Part shown: positions 43,764 to 52,201 of the stretch, in pieces
Layout: every line of letters starts with the position of its first letter
Position numbering within the stretch: position 1 is the stretch's first letter
Assembly (NCBI GenBank): GCA_017456805.1
Contig: JAFTIQ010000009.1
Location: forward strand, 1-64,000
DNA length: 64,000 nt
Source: Lentisphaeria bacterium
GTDB lineage: Bacteria; Verrucomicrobiota; Lentisphaeria; Victivallales; UBA1829
Direction of reading: 5' to 3'
The notes under the pieces: model-generated
The model's input: only the letters and a program-made list of their open reading frames with translations
Told to the model about the DNA's origin: nothing
Database searches by the model: none
Position numbers and translations under genes: made by a program

Positions 43764-43791
43764 TTGCAAAATTACTTTTATATGCTATATT
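43764..43791 (+). promoter_or_regulatory. Promoter of the V-ATPase operon
   Basis: TTGCAA at 43764-43769, 16-base spacer, TATATT at 43786-43791. It implies an unusually long leader of about 210 bases before 44008. The leader holds a GTG-started seven-codon frame (43839-43862) and an AAAAGAG/CTCTTTT inverted repeat (43844-43859). Confidence 0.6.
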
Positions 43792-44007
43792 ATAAAGAAC
43801 CCATAACTATATACCATCCATAATCATAAAGAGGTCGCGTGCAAAAGAGAGCTCTTTTTTGAAACGGGGATTTGAAGTATCCGCGGAAAGAAGTATATTT
43901 GCGGTATCTTTTTATCCTTTGCTGCCGGGCGAAAGAGAGGATCCGGTGTCAAAGAATAGAAAGATTCAGAATATACACAAAGGAACAATCTTATAAGGAG
44001 AGGAACG

Positions 44008-44610
44008 ATGGCAGAAGATATTCAGGGGCTTTTGAACCGGATCCAGGCTGACGGAATCGAAAAAGCGGAAGCGCAGAAACAACAGATTCTTTCAGAGGCA
44101 AAACGTCAGGCAGAAGAAATCATTTCCAAAGCAAAAGCGGAAGCTGCAGAGATCATCAAGAATGCGGAAGCCGAAGCAGAAATCAGCGAAAACAAAGGAA
44201 AAGCCTCTGTCAAACAGGCAGCAAGAGATGTCCTTCTTTCTCTTCAGGCAGATCTTGATCAGAGACTGAAATCCCTTGTTCAGGCGAGTCTCGGGGAAGC
44301 ATTGACACCGGAAGTCCTCGGAAAAATCGTTCTGAAAATGGCGGAAAAATATTTGGATGGAGCAACAGATGATCAGCTTGAAATTCTTCTTTCCCCTGCT
44401 GATGCGGAAGCATTGGAAGCGGGATTGAAGGCCGGGGTTCTTTCGGAACTGAAAAACAAACCGGAAATCAAGCTCAGCAATGCGGTTGCATCCGGTTTGA
44501 AAATCGGGATCAAAGGTTCTGATCTGTATTTTGATTTTTCCAATGATGCATTGACGGAAGTCATCTGCAATTATGCCGGTCCCAAGCTGGCGGCTGCAAT
44601 CAAAAATTAA
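44008..44610 (+). CDS. ntpE: V-type ATPase subunit E
   Basis: 200 residues; TAAGGAGAGG upstream. Residues 15-70 are a Glu/Lys/Ala-rich coiled coil (KRQAEEIISKAKAEAAEII), the peripheral stalk helix of E subunits. The C-terminal alpha/beta domain (LTPEVLGKIVLKMAEKYLDG, KIGIKGSDLYFDFSNDAL) completes the family pattern. Order E-DUF2764-A-B-D-I-K is the compact V-ATPase operon seen in chlamydiae and some Bacteroidetes. No subunit G or F gene is adjacent. Confidence 0.88.
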   Translation: MAEDIQGLLNRIQADGIEKAEAQKQQILSEAKRQAEEIISKAKAEAAEIIKNAEAEAEISENKGKASVKQAARDVLLSLQADLDQRLKSLVQASLGEALTPEVLGKIVLKMAEKYLDGATDDQLEILLSPADAEALEAGLKAGVLSELKNKPEIKLSNAVASGLKIGIKGSDLYFDFSNDALTEVICNYAGPKLAAAIKN

Positions 44611-44623
44611 CGGGGAGAAAGAC

Positions 44624-45184
44624 ATGGGCTATTTTGCTTTGATCTCATCGCTTCCCATGTTGACGCTGGATGGAACCAATGCAATAACAGCGGAACAGTT
44701 TCTTTCCTGCTGTGAGACATACGTTACGGAAAAGGAGCTCCGGATTTTGCAGGAGCTGAAGTTTCCCCCATCCCCGGAGGATTTTGAACCGTCCACGTTT
44801 GCCGGACGTTATGCGGCATGGGAATGTGCATTGCGCAATGCAGTTGTCCGGATCCGTGCGAACAAAACGGGCAGATCTGCGGGAAAATATCTGAATCCGG
44901 AAGGCGGGATCGAGGCGGATGCGGAGCGTGCGGTATCTGCCGCATGGGCTGTCGGCAATCCTCTTGAAAGGGAACGGATCCTTGATCAGGCGCGCTGGAT
45001 GAAACTGGAAGAACTGGAATCCGGAACGCTCTTTTCTTTTGAACAGCTCTGTGCCTATAAATTGAAGCTGCTTCTTCAGAAAAAATGGAACGACCGGTCA
45101 GAAAAACAGGCTGCATACAATCTGGAAGCTTCCATTGATGCGGTTCTGAATTCCATTGAGACGAATACAAAACAGGAGATATAA
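44624..45184 (+). CDS. DUF2764 protein, probable subunit C/d equivalent of the V-ATPase
   Basis: 186 residues from ATG 44624 (GGGGAGA upstream). Starts MGYFALISSLPMLTLDG, followed by a helical protein (WECALRNAVVRIRANKTGRSA, ERILDQARWMKLEELESG, DRSEKQAAYNLEASIDAVLN shown in parts). DUF2764 genes sit in the place of ntpC in V-ATPase operons that lack a classical C subunit, so it probably bridges rotor and ring. That role is inferred from position and fold expectations. Confidence 0.82.
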   Translation: MGYFALISSLPMLTLDGTNAITAEQFLSCCETYVTEKELRILQELKFPPSPEDFEPSTFAGRYAAWECALRNAVVRIRANKTGRSAGKYLNPEGGIEADAERAVSAAWAVGNPLERERILDQARWMKLEELESGTLFSFEQLCAYKLKLLLQKKWNDRSEKQAAYNLEASIDAVLNSIETNTKQEI

Positions 45185-45187
45185 AAT

Positions 45188-46927
45188 ATGGCAGAACAAA
45201 TGAAAACCGGAAGTATTGCCGGGGTCAACGGGAACATGCTGACCGTCCGGTTTGATACTGACGTGATGCAGAATGAGGTGGCGTATGCGCTGATCGGCGA
45301 GAGCCGGTTGAAATGCGAAGTCATCCGTGTCCGCGGGAATCTGGCAGACTTGCAGATCTTTGAAAGTGCAAACGGATTGAAGGTCGGCGACAGAGTGGAA
45401 TTTACCAGTGCGCTTTTAAGTGTCAAACTCGGTCCCGGATTGCTTTCTCAGGTTTTTGACGGATTGCAGAATCCCCTGCCGGAGCTGGCGGAGAAATCCG
45501 GATTTTTCCTTCAGCGCGGACTTTATCTGAACCCGCTGGATGACAATGCGGAATGGGAATTCACCCCCATTGCGAAACCGGGAGACAAATTGCAGGCTGG
45601 AGATCACATCGGAAGCGTTCCGGAAGGGATCTTTAAACATTATATTATGCTTCCGTTTGCCTGGAAGGGCACCTGGGAAGTTGTGGAAGTTGCACCGGCC
45701 GGGATCCGAAAGGCATCTGATATGACGGCTGTTCTGAAGAATGAAAAAGGAGAAGTCCGGACCGCTACGATGTATCAGGAATGGCCGGTCAAGCTCCCCA
45801 TCAGCTGCTATAAAGAAAAGCTGATGCCAGTAGAACCGCTGATCACCCAGATGCGAACGGTTGACACCTTTTTCCCGGTTGCCAAGGGCGGGACATTCTG
45901 TACACCGGGTCCCTTCGGTGCAGGAAAAACCGTTTTGCAGCATGCGATGAGCCAGAATGCGGAAGCGGATGTTGTGATCGTTGCGGCATGCGGAGAACGT
46001 GCCGGGGAAGTTGTGGAAATCCTGCGGGAGTTTCCTCATTTGAAAGACCCCAGAACGGGACGCTCTCTGATGGACCGTTCCATTATCATCTGCAACACCA
46101 GTTCCATGCCTGTTGCGGCGCGTGAAGCCTCCGTTTATACGGCGGTTACGCTGGCGGAATATTACCGTCAATCCGGATTGAATGTTCTTCTGCTTGCGGA
46201 TTCCACCTCCCGTTGGGCGCAGGCACTCCGTGAAATGTCCGGAAGATTGGAAGAAATCCCGGGAGAAGAAGCGTTCCCGGCCTATCTGGAATCTCTGATT
46301 GCCTCTTTCTATGAACGGGCGGGACTTGTCCTGCTCAATGACGGCTCTCAGGGATCCGTCACCATCGGCGGATCTGTCAGCCCTGCCGGCGGGAACTTTG
46401 AAGAACCTGTTACGCAGGCGACTCTGAAAGTGGTTGGTTCCTTCCTCGGACTTTCCCGTGACCGTTCTTCTGCACGGCGTTATCCGGCGATCCATCCGTT
46501 GGAAAGCTGGAGCAAGTACCGCAGTATTGTTGACGCCGGGAAGCTGGCAGGAGCCCGGGAAACCCTCCGTCGCGGAAGCGAAGTCAACCAGATGATGAAA
46601 GTGGTCGGGGAAGAAGGAACAGACATCAGGGACTTTACCATATATCTGAAGAGCGAATTCCTTGACTTTGTTTATCTTCAGCAGAACAGTTTTGATGATG
46701 TGGAAATGGCGACAAGCGCATCCCGTCAGAGATATGTCTTTGATGCAGTTTGCGATGTGTTGAACGGGGAATTCACCTTTGAAACAAAAGATGAAGCCCG
46801 CCGTTATTTCCAGGAAGTCCAGCAGTTGTTCATTGACTGGAACTATGCACCCTACGAATCGGAAACCTTCAAAAAGATCGAATCCGATATCAAAGCCAAG
46901 CTCGGGGAGAATATCAAACATGCGTAA
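45188..46927 (+). CDS. ntpA: V-type ATPase catalytic subunit A
   Basis: 579 residues, 3 bases after the DUF2764 gene. The Walker A motif GPFGAGKT is at 241-248. Other motifs are [38 protein letters not shown] in parts, and [14 protein letters not shown]. The non-homologous region typical of A subunits is seen at about 110-200 ([32 protein letters not shown]). Catalytic ATPase of the peripheral V1 head. Confidence 0.96.
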   Translation: MAEQMKTGSIAGVNGNMLTVRFDTDVMQNEVAYALIGESRLKCEVIRVRGNLADLQIFESANGLKVGDRVEFTSALLSVKLGPGLLSQVFDGLQNPLPELAEKSGFFLQRGLYLNPLDDNAEWEFTPIAKPGDKLQAGDHIGSVPEGIFKHYIMLPFAWKGTWEVVEVAPAGIRKASDMTAVLKNEKGEVRTATMYQEWPVKLPISCYKEKLMPVEPLITQMRTVDTFFPVAKGGTFCTPGPFGAGKTVLQHAMSQNAEADVVIVAACGERAGEVVEILREFPHLKDPRTGRSLMDRSIIICNTSSMPVAAREASVYTAVTLAEYYRQSGLNVLLLADSTSRWAQALREMSGRLEEIPGEEAFPAYLESLIASFYERAGLVLLNDGSQGSVTIGGSVSPAGGNFEEPVTQATLKVVGSFLGLSRDRSSARRYPAIHPLESWSKYRSIVDAGKLAGARETLRRGSEVNQMMKVVGEEGTDIRDFTIYLKSEFLDFVYLQQNSFDDVEMATSASRQRYVFDAVCDVLNGEFTFETKDEARRYFQEVQQLFIDWNYAPYESETFKKIESDIKAKLGENIKHA

Positions 46928-48215
46928 GGTTTATCATAAAATCATTCAGATTTCCGGGAACGTTATCACGGTGGAAGCCGATAATGTTGCATACAATGAA
47001 CTTGCAGAAGTCAGCGGAGCCAGGGGCGTTTCTCTTGCTCAGGTGATCCGTCTCCAGGACCGCAAAGTCTCTCTTCAGGTATTTGCCGGAGCAAGAGGGA
47101 TCAGCACAAATGATGAAGTCCGTTTTCTGGGCACCCAGATGAAAGTCTCAGCCTCCGAAAATCTGCTGGGAAGAGTCTTCAACGGTGCAGGGAATCCCCG
47201 CGACAACCGTCCGGAAATCAATACGGATCTGGTTGAGATCGGAGGACCTTCCGTCAACCCTGCAAAACGAATCATTCCGACGAAGATGATCCGGACAGGG
47301 ATTCCCATGATCGACGTGTTCAACACTCTTGTGGAATCTCAGAAACTTCCGATTTTCTCTGTTGCCGGGGAACCCTACAATGAGCTTCTTGCCCGAATCG
47401 CCATGCAGGCAGAGGTGGATGTGATCATCCTCGGCGGAATGGGATTGAAGTATGACGATTATCTTTATCTGAAGAATGTTCTGGATGACCACGGAGCACT
47501 TTCCCGTTCGGTTCTGTTCATTCATACAGCAGCGGACCCCACTGTGGAGTGTCTGCTGGTTCCTGATATGTGCCTTGCTGTGGCGGAGCGTTACGCATTG
47601 GAAAACAAGCGGGTGCTCGTCCTGCTCACAGACATGACAAACTTTGCGGATGCCATGAAAGAAATTGCCATTACCATGGAACAGATCCCATCGAACCGCG
47701 GTTATCCCGGAGACCTTTACAGTCAGCTGGCTGCCCGTTATGAAAAAGCGGTTGACTTTGATGGAGCCGGATCTATCACGATCCTGACCGTTACCACGAT
47801 GCCCGGAGATGATGTGACCCATCCGATCCCGGATAATACCGGATATATCACGGAAGGTCAGTTTTATCTGAAGGGCGGAAGAATCGAACCCTTCGGCTCC
47901 CTTTCCCGTCTGAAACAGCAGGTGAACGGAAAGACCAGAGAAGACCATCGTGCGATTATGGACACCATGATCCGTTTCTATTCTGATTACAAAGAGACGC
48001 AGGAAAAGGCGGCAATGGGTTTCCAGATGAGCAACTGGGATAAAAAGCTCATGAAGTACGGCAAGCTTTTTGAAAAGGAAATGATGGATCTTTCTGTCAA
48101 CATTCCGCTGGAAGAGGCGTTGGATATGGGCTGGAAAATCCTTTCAGAATGTTTTGAACGGACAGAAGTCGGGATGAAGTCTGAATTGACTGAGAAATTC
48201 TGGGTTTCCAAGTAA
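46920..48215 (+). CDS. ntpB: V-type ATPase subunit B
   Basis: 431 residues from ATG 46920, overlapping the A gene by 8 bases; longer in-frame starts lie inside ntpA. It lacks a Walker A loop ([20 protein letters not shown]), as expected for the non-catalytic subunit. Family motifs: [32 protein letters not shown] and [21 protein letters not shown] in parts. Pairs with A in the V1 hexamer. Confidence 0.95.
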   Translation: MRKVYHKIIQISGNVITVEADNVAYNELAEVSGARGVSLAQVIRLQDRKVSLQVFAGARGISTNDEVRFLGTQMKVSASENLLGRVFNGAGNPRDNRPEINTDLVEIGGPSVNPAKRIIPTKMIRTGIPMIDVFNTLVESQKLPIFSVAGEPYNELLARIAMQAEVDVIILGGMGLKYDDYLYLKNVLDDHGALSRSVLFIHTAADPTVECLLVPDMCLAVAERYALENKRVLVLLTDMTNFADAMKEIAITMEQIPSNRGYPGDLYSQLAARYEKAVDFDGAGSITILTVTTMPGDDVTHPIPDNTGYITEGQFYLKGGRIEPFGSLSRLKQQVNGKTREDHRAIMDTMIRFYSDYKETQEKAAMGFQMSNWDKKLMKYGKLFEKEMMDLSVNIPLEEALDMGWKILSECFERTEVGMKSELTEKFWVSK

Positions 48216-48230
48216 CCGGGAGCTGTCGGT

Positions 48231-48839
48231 ATGCCGAAAGTAAAACTCACAAAAACAGCTTTGAAACAGGAACGGGATTCGCTGAAACAATTCCAGCGTT
48301 TTCTTCCGACTCTCCAGCTGAAAAAACAGCAGCTGCAGTTGGAAATGCGAACCTGTCTGGAGCGGATCGAATCCAATAAACAGAGAGAGGCGCAAGTCAA
48401 GAATGCTCTGAACGGTTGGCTTCTCCTGTTCGGGACCGATGCGATTCCTGCCAGAATCGGGGAGATCCTGAAAATCGGAGAAATCGTTACCGGGCTGCAG
48501 AACATTGCGGGAGTGAACGTTCCGGTGTTTGAACAGGTTCTCTTTGAAGGAAGCGGAACAGATCTTTATCTGGACGATCCCTGGCTGGATGATGCGGTGG
48601 AAGCTGTAAAAAATATTATATCCATCCGTTCGGAACGGGAGATCATCCGGAAGCAGTATGATCTGATCGAGGCGGAACTGCGGGTCACGACTCAGCGGGT
48701 CAACCTCTTTGAAAAGGTCATGATCCCGGAATGCAAGGAAAATATCCGCAAGATCCAGATCTATATCGGGGATCAGAATACCGCAGCGGTCGCCCGTTCC
48801 AAAATTGCAAAGAAAAAACTTCAGGAGACAGTAGCATGA
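48231..48839 (+). CDS. ntpD: V-type ATPase subunit D (central rotor stalk)
   Basis: 202 residues, nearly all helical: an N-terminal helix (KVKLTKTALKQERDSLKQF) and a long C-terminal helix (IRKQYDLIEAELRVTTQRVN, FEKVMIPECKENIRKI), the antiparallel coiled coil of the D subunit. It overlaps the I-subunit gene by 4 bases (ATGA). Transmits rotation to the membrane ring. Confidence 0.92.
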   Translation: MPKVKLTKTALKQERDSLKQFQRFLPTLQLKKQQLQLEMRTCLERIESNKQREAQVKNALNGWLLLFGTDAIPARIGEILKIGEIVTGLQNIAGVNVPVFEQVLFEGSGTDLYLDDPWLDDAVEAVKNIISIRSEREIIRKQYDLIEAELRVTTQRVNLFEKVMIPECKENIRKIQIYIGDQNTAAVARSKIAKKKLQETVA

Positions 48840-50746
48840 TTCAGAAAATGAAAAAAATCACTCTGCTGGCACTTGAAGCACATCGTCAGGAAATGCTGGA
48901 ACGGCTTTCTGAACTCAATGTCATGCATGTTACTGTCGACCGGAAAAGAGCCGGTCAGGGCGATGCTGCTCAGCTTTTGCAGACTCTTGACCAGATCGTC
49001 CGGGCACAGCTTCTTCTGGATGAATTCAAAAAGACTGAACTTCCTCAGAAAACTGTTCCGCCGGCGGAATGTCTGGCAGAACTGCTCTCTCTTCAGGCGA
49101 AGAATGAATCTCTGAGAAAACAGTTGCATGAGCTTCAGCAGAAAAAAGAAAAATGGCTTCCCTGGGGTGATTTTGATACAGACCAAATCGAGTATCTCAA
49201 GGCTCAGGGGCTGATTCTGAAATTCTGGAGTGCTCCGGCGAAACAGAAGCTTCAGCCGCCGGAGGGAATGATCCTTCAGAACATTTCCGCAGATTCCAGA
49301 ACCCAATATGTTCTTTCTATCGCTCAGAATGAAGAACCGCTTCCCGAAGCTCAGGAAGAAATCCTTCCCGAACTGCGCTGCTCAGAAGTCCTGAAGAATA
49401 TAGAAGAAACGGAAGCTGAAATCCTCCGGAACAAAGATTCGATCGCATCCCTTGTCTGCAATCAGGATGCCTTGATGGAATATGCGGAGGAGATCAAATG
49501 CAAACTTGATTTTGCCAATGCGGATCTTTCTGTTCAGACGGAACAGGAAATCATTGTTCTGGGCGGATATATCCCGGTCATCCGGATGGATGAATTTACC
49601 GAAGCCGCCCGGAACTATGGCTGGGCATATCTTGCAGAAGATCCGGCTGAGGATGATCAGGAAGTGCCGACTTATATCACAAAACCGAAGTGGCTCGGCA
49701 TTATGGATCCCCTGTTCGATCTGATCGGGATCGATCCCGGATACCGGGAAAATGATGTCAATGCATTTTTCTTCATCTTCTTCCCGATCTTTTTCGGAAT
49801 GATCATTGGAGATGCCGGTTACGGAGCGATTTTCCTGATTACAGCGCTGATCATCAAGCGGGTGTTGAGAAAGAACCGGAAAGTCCAGGTTCCGTTGAAT
49901 CTGTTTCTGCTGCTCTCCTGTTTCTCCCTCCTGTGGGGCTGGCTGAACGGGAACTGGTTCGGAATCCCTAATGAATCCCTTCCGGGCTTCATGCGGGGGC
50001 TTGATTTTCTGGCGAATCCGGAAAACAGTCCGCTGGCAGAGAAGCTGGTTAAGAAAACCGGATTGCTGAAAGAAGGCATGACTCCATCCCAGATCGACGG
50101 GATGTGGGCAGATCTCAATAACCGGATCGTCCAGTGGCTCTGCTTCTTCCTTGCTGCGGTTCATCTGACCTCCGCCCGGATCTTCAAGTTCATTACAGAT
50201 ATCAGAAGAGACTGGCACGCCATCGGAAACCTCGGCTGGGCTCTGCTTCTTGTCGCGAACTTCCTTACGGCAGTCAACCTGATCGTATTTCCGGGAACAT
50301 TCCCGACGACCTTCGGGTATACAGCTTACATTGTCGGTGCGTTGCTTGTTACGATCACCACGAGCCCGCAGGATTTCCTGAACCTTCCGTTCTCGCTGAT
50401 CGGAAGTTTCACCGATGTGCTTTCCTACATCCGACTGTTTGCGGTGGGATTGGCAGGCACCTGTATTGCAGAGAACTTCAACAATATGGGCGCAATGCTT
50501 CTGGAAGGAAGAAGCGGTTTCAGTTATACGCTGATGCTGCTTGCAATGATTCTGATCGTTCTTTTCGGGCATGCATTGAATATAGCATTGAGCTTCCTCA
50601 GTGTTCTTGCCCACGGGGTCCGTCTGAATACATTGGAATTTTCAGGGCACATGGGAATGCAATGGACCGGTATCCGGTACAAACCGTTAGCAAAATATAA
50701 AAACAACAAAGAAAATTTTGAAAATAACAAGGAGAATTCAAAATGA
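48836..50746 (+). CDS. ntpI: V-type ATPase membrane subunit I (a-subunit)
   Basis: 636 residues from ATG 48836. Residues 1-330 form the soluble stator arm (MKKITLLALEAHRQEMLERL, coiled-coil parts). From about 300 there are several membrane helices: AFFFIFFPIFFGMIIGDAGY, WLCFFLAAVHLTSARIF, LLLVANFLTAVNLIV. The ion-channel arginine is R533 in SYIRLFAVGLAG, equivalent to the essential Arg of yeast Vph1. Overlaps both neighbours by ATGA. Confidence 0.93.
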   Translation: MIQKMKKITLLALEAHRQEMLERLSELNVMHVTVDRKRAGQGDAAQLLQTLDQIVRAQLLLDEFKKTELPQKTVPPAECLAELLSLQAKNESLRKQLHELQQKKEKWLPWGDFDTDQIEYLKAQGLILKFWSAPAKQKLQPPEGMILQNISADSRTQYVLSIAQNEEPLPEAQEEILPELRCSEVLKNIEETEAEILRNKDSIASLVCNQDALMEYAEEIKCKLDFANADLSVQTEQEIIVLGGYIPVIRMDEFTEAARNYGWAYLAEDPAEDDQEVPTYITKPKWLGIMDPLFDLIGIDPGYRENDVNAFFFIFFPIFFGMIIGDAGYGAIFLITALIIKRVLRKNRKVQVPLNLFLLLSCFSLLWGWLNGNWFGIPNESLPGFMRGLDFLANPENSPLAEKLVKKTGLLKEGMTPSQIDGMWADLNNRIVQWLCFFLAAVHLTSARIFKFITDIRRDWHAIGNLGWALLLVANFLTAVNLIVFPGTFPTTFGYTAYIVGALLVTITTSPQDFLNLPFSLIGSFTDVLSYIRLFAVGLAGTCIAENFNNMGAMLLEGRSGFSYTLMLLAMILIVLFGHALNIALSFLSVLAHGVRLNTLEFSGHMGMQWTGIRYKPLAKYKNNKENFENNKENSK

Positions 50747-51237
50747 CAGAACTCATTACACTCGCAACGGAAACTGCAACAGTGGATCTGACTCAAAAAG
50801 CTCTTGTTTATGCGGGAGCGATCTGTGCGATCGCATGTGCAGCAATCGGCTCAGCCTGGGGAACCGGCGCAGCGGCATCTTCAGCAATCGGAGCTTGGAA
50901 AAAATGCTTTGTACAGAACAAGCCTGCGCCCTTCCAGCTTATGATCTTTGCCGGATGTCCGCTTTCTCAGACAATTTACGGGATGATCCTCATGTTCACG
51001 ATCATGGGCGGAACTCCTGCCGCATGGGCATTTTACATGATCACCGGGATTCTTGCCGGGGTGGCAATGGGTGTTTCCGCTGCCTGGCAGGGGATTGCAT
51101 GCGCCTCTGCTTGCGATGCATTCTCTGAAACCGGGAAAGGTTTCGCAAACCAGATGGTTGTGATCTGTATTATTGAAACGGTTGCAATCTTTGTGATGGC
51201 ATTCAGCATGGTGCTTCTCAGCTCCTTCGGAAAATAA
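50743..51237 (+). CDS. ntpK: V-type ATPase rotor-ring subunit K (proteolipid)
   Basis: 164 residues, four membrane helices in two hairpins. The ion-binding glutamate is E145 in CIIETVAIF. Residues at the places of the Enterococcus hirae NtpK Na+ ligands are kept: S75-Q76 in PLSQTIYG (Thr64-Gln65 there) and Q116 in AWQGIACA (Gln110 there). This suggests Na+ rather than H+ transport, by comparison with the known family site. Last gene of the operon, followed by a terminator. Confidence 0.93.
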   Translation: MTELITLATETATVDLTQKALVYAGAICAIACAAIGSAWGTGAAASSAIGAWKKCFVQNKPAPFQLMIFAGCPLSQTIYGMILMFTIMGGTPAAWAFYMITGILAGVAMGVSAAWQGIACASACDAFSETGKGFANQMVVICIIETVAIFVMAFSMVLLSSFGK

Positions 51238-51256
51238 GCCATCTGTGCTCTGCTTT

Positions 51257-51294
51257 CCCCGGAAGTTCCGATGAGCTTCCGGGGTTCTTTTTTT
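51257..51294 (+). terminator. Intrinsic terminator of the V-ATPase operon
   Basis: CCCCGGAAG and CTTCCGGGG form a perfect 9-bp stem with a 10-base loop, then TTCTTTTTTT. The T-run reaches the last codon of the convergent transporter gene. Confidence 0.93.
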
Positions 51295-52192
51295 ATAAAG
51301 ATGCCAGAACTGCTCCGGAACAGATGCAGATCAAACCGAATAAAGCTGCAAGCTCACGTTTTTCCCGGAGATAAAACCAGCTGTAAAGCGTAAACCCGGC
51401 TAGAGAAGCACTGGTTGCAATCGGCGAACCAAGCCCCACAGCCTGAGCCTCTGCCAGATAATCCATCGCTTTGAAATAAATTCCCATGGAACAGACATTG
51501 AGTGCTGCCGCAATCACTCCGATCAGAAGAAGCATCCGGTTGAATTCAAGTTTCCCGCTCCGGAAACGGCCTGCAGTTACACTGATCACAAGAAAAGAGC
51601 TTCCGCAATACATGAGAAATGTCCGGAACTGCTGTGCTCCCTCCGGCAGTGCCATCAGCGAGGGAAGAACCAGCATGGTATGTGCAATTCCGAAACAGCA
51701 GAACGAAAGCAGGGTTGGGATCAGCCATTTTTTCAATGGAATCCCGGAGGAGCTCTCTCCTTTTCTGAGTTTCGGAAGTGCCGCAAGAACCATACCGGTC
51801 AGGATCAGAAGCACTCCCCCGATTTTTTGAAATGTGGGAGAATCTCCCAGAAAAAGCATCCCGGCAATAAACGGAATCGCGGGAGCTGACTGGGATATCA
51901 GAAAAATAATACCATGATGTCCGTTCTGAAGAGCCTTTTGCAGAAACAGTGCACCGGAAGTATTGATTGCGCCGGCAGCCATGACCACAAGAAGAAAGCG
52001 GATCAAATCCCACCGGAACAATCCCGCAGGCGACCCGGAAAGGATTCCGGTAAACAATGCAGAAAACACAACATTGGTCAGGAGATAAGAATAAAGATCA
52101 TAATTTTTCCGGGCGCAAGTACTGTTGACTATCCCGCTGACATTCCACAAAAGCCCCGCTGAAAGAGCCAGTAAAATTCCGGTAAGAATCAT
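51293..52192 (-). CDS. EamA/DMT-family transporter
   Basis: 299 residues with ten hydrophobic segments arranged as two five-helix repeats (ILTGILLALSAGLLWNVSGI at the start; GSPIATSASLAGFTLYSW in the second repeat). Short cytoplasmic loop KLRKGESSSGIPLKKW in the middle. DMT transporters move small metabolites such as sugars or amino acids; some relatives of this shape are sugar-uptake proteins. It starts 9 bases after the FAD oxidoreductase on the same strand, so the pair is probably one operon. Confidence 0.82.
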   Translation of the reverse strand: MILTGILLALSAGLLWNVSGIVNSTCARKNYDLYSYLLTNVVFSALFTGILSGSPAGLFRWDLIRFLLVVMAAGAINTSGALFLQKALQNGHHGIIFLISQSAPAIPFIAGMLFLGDSPTFQKIGGVLLILTGMVLAALPKLRKGESSSGIPLKKWLIPTLLSFCCFGIAHTMLVLPSLMALPEGAQQFRTFLMYCGSSFLVISVTAGRFRSGKLEFNRMLLLIGVIAAALNVCSMGIYFKAMDYLAEAQAVGLGSPIATSASLAGFTLYSWFYLREKRELAALFGLICICSGAVLASL

Positions 52193-52201
52193 ATTTGTTC
52201 C

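Noticed and set aside
45416..46921. Open minus-strand frame of 501 codons
   Set aside because: Antisense to the V-ATPase A subunit gene.
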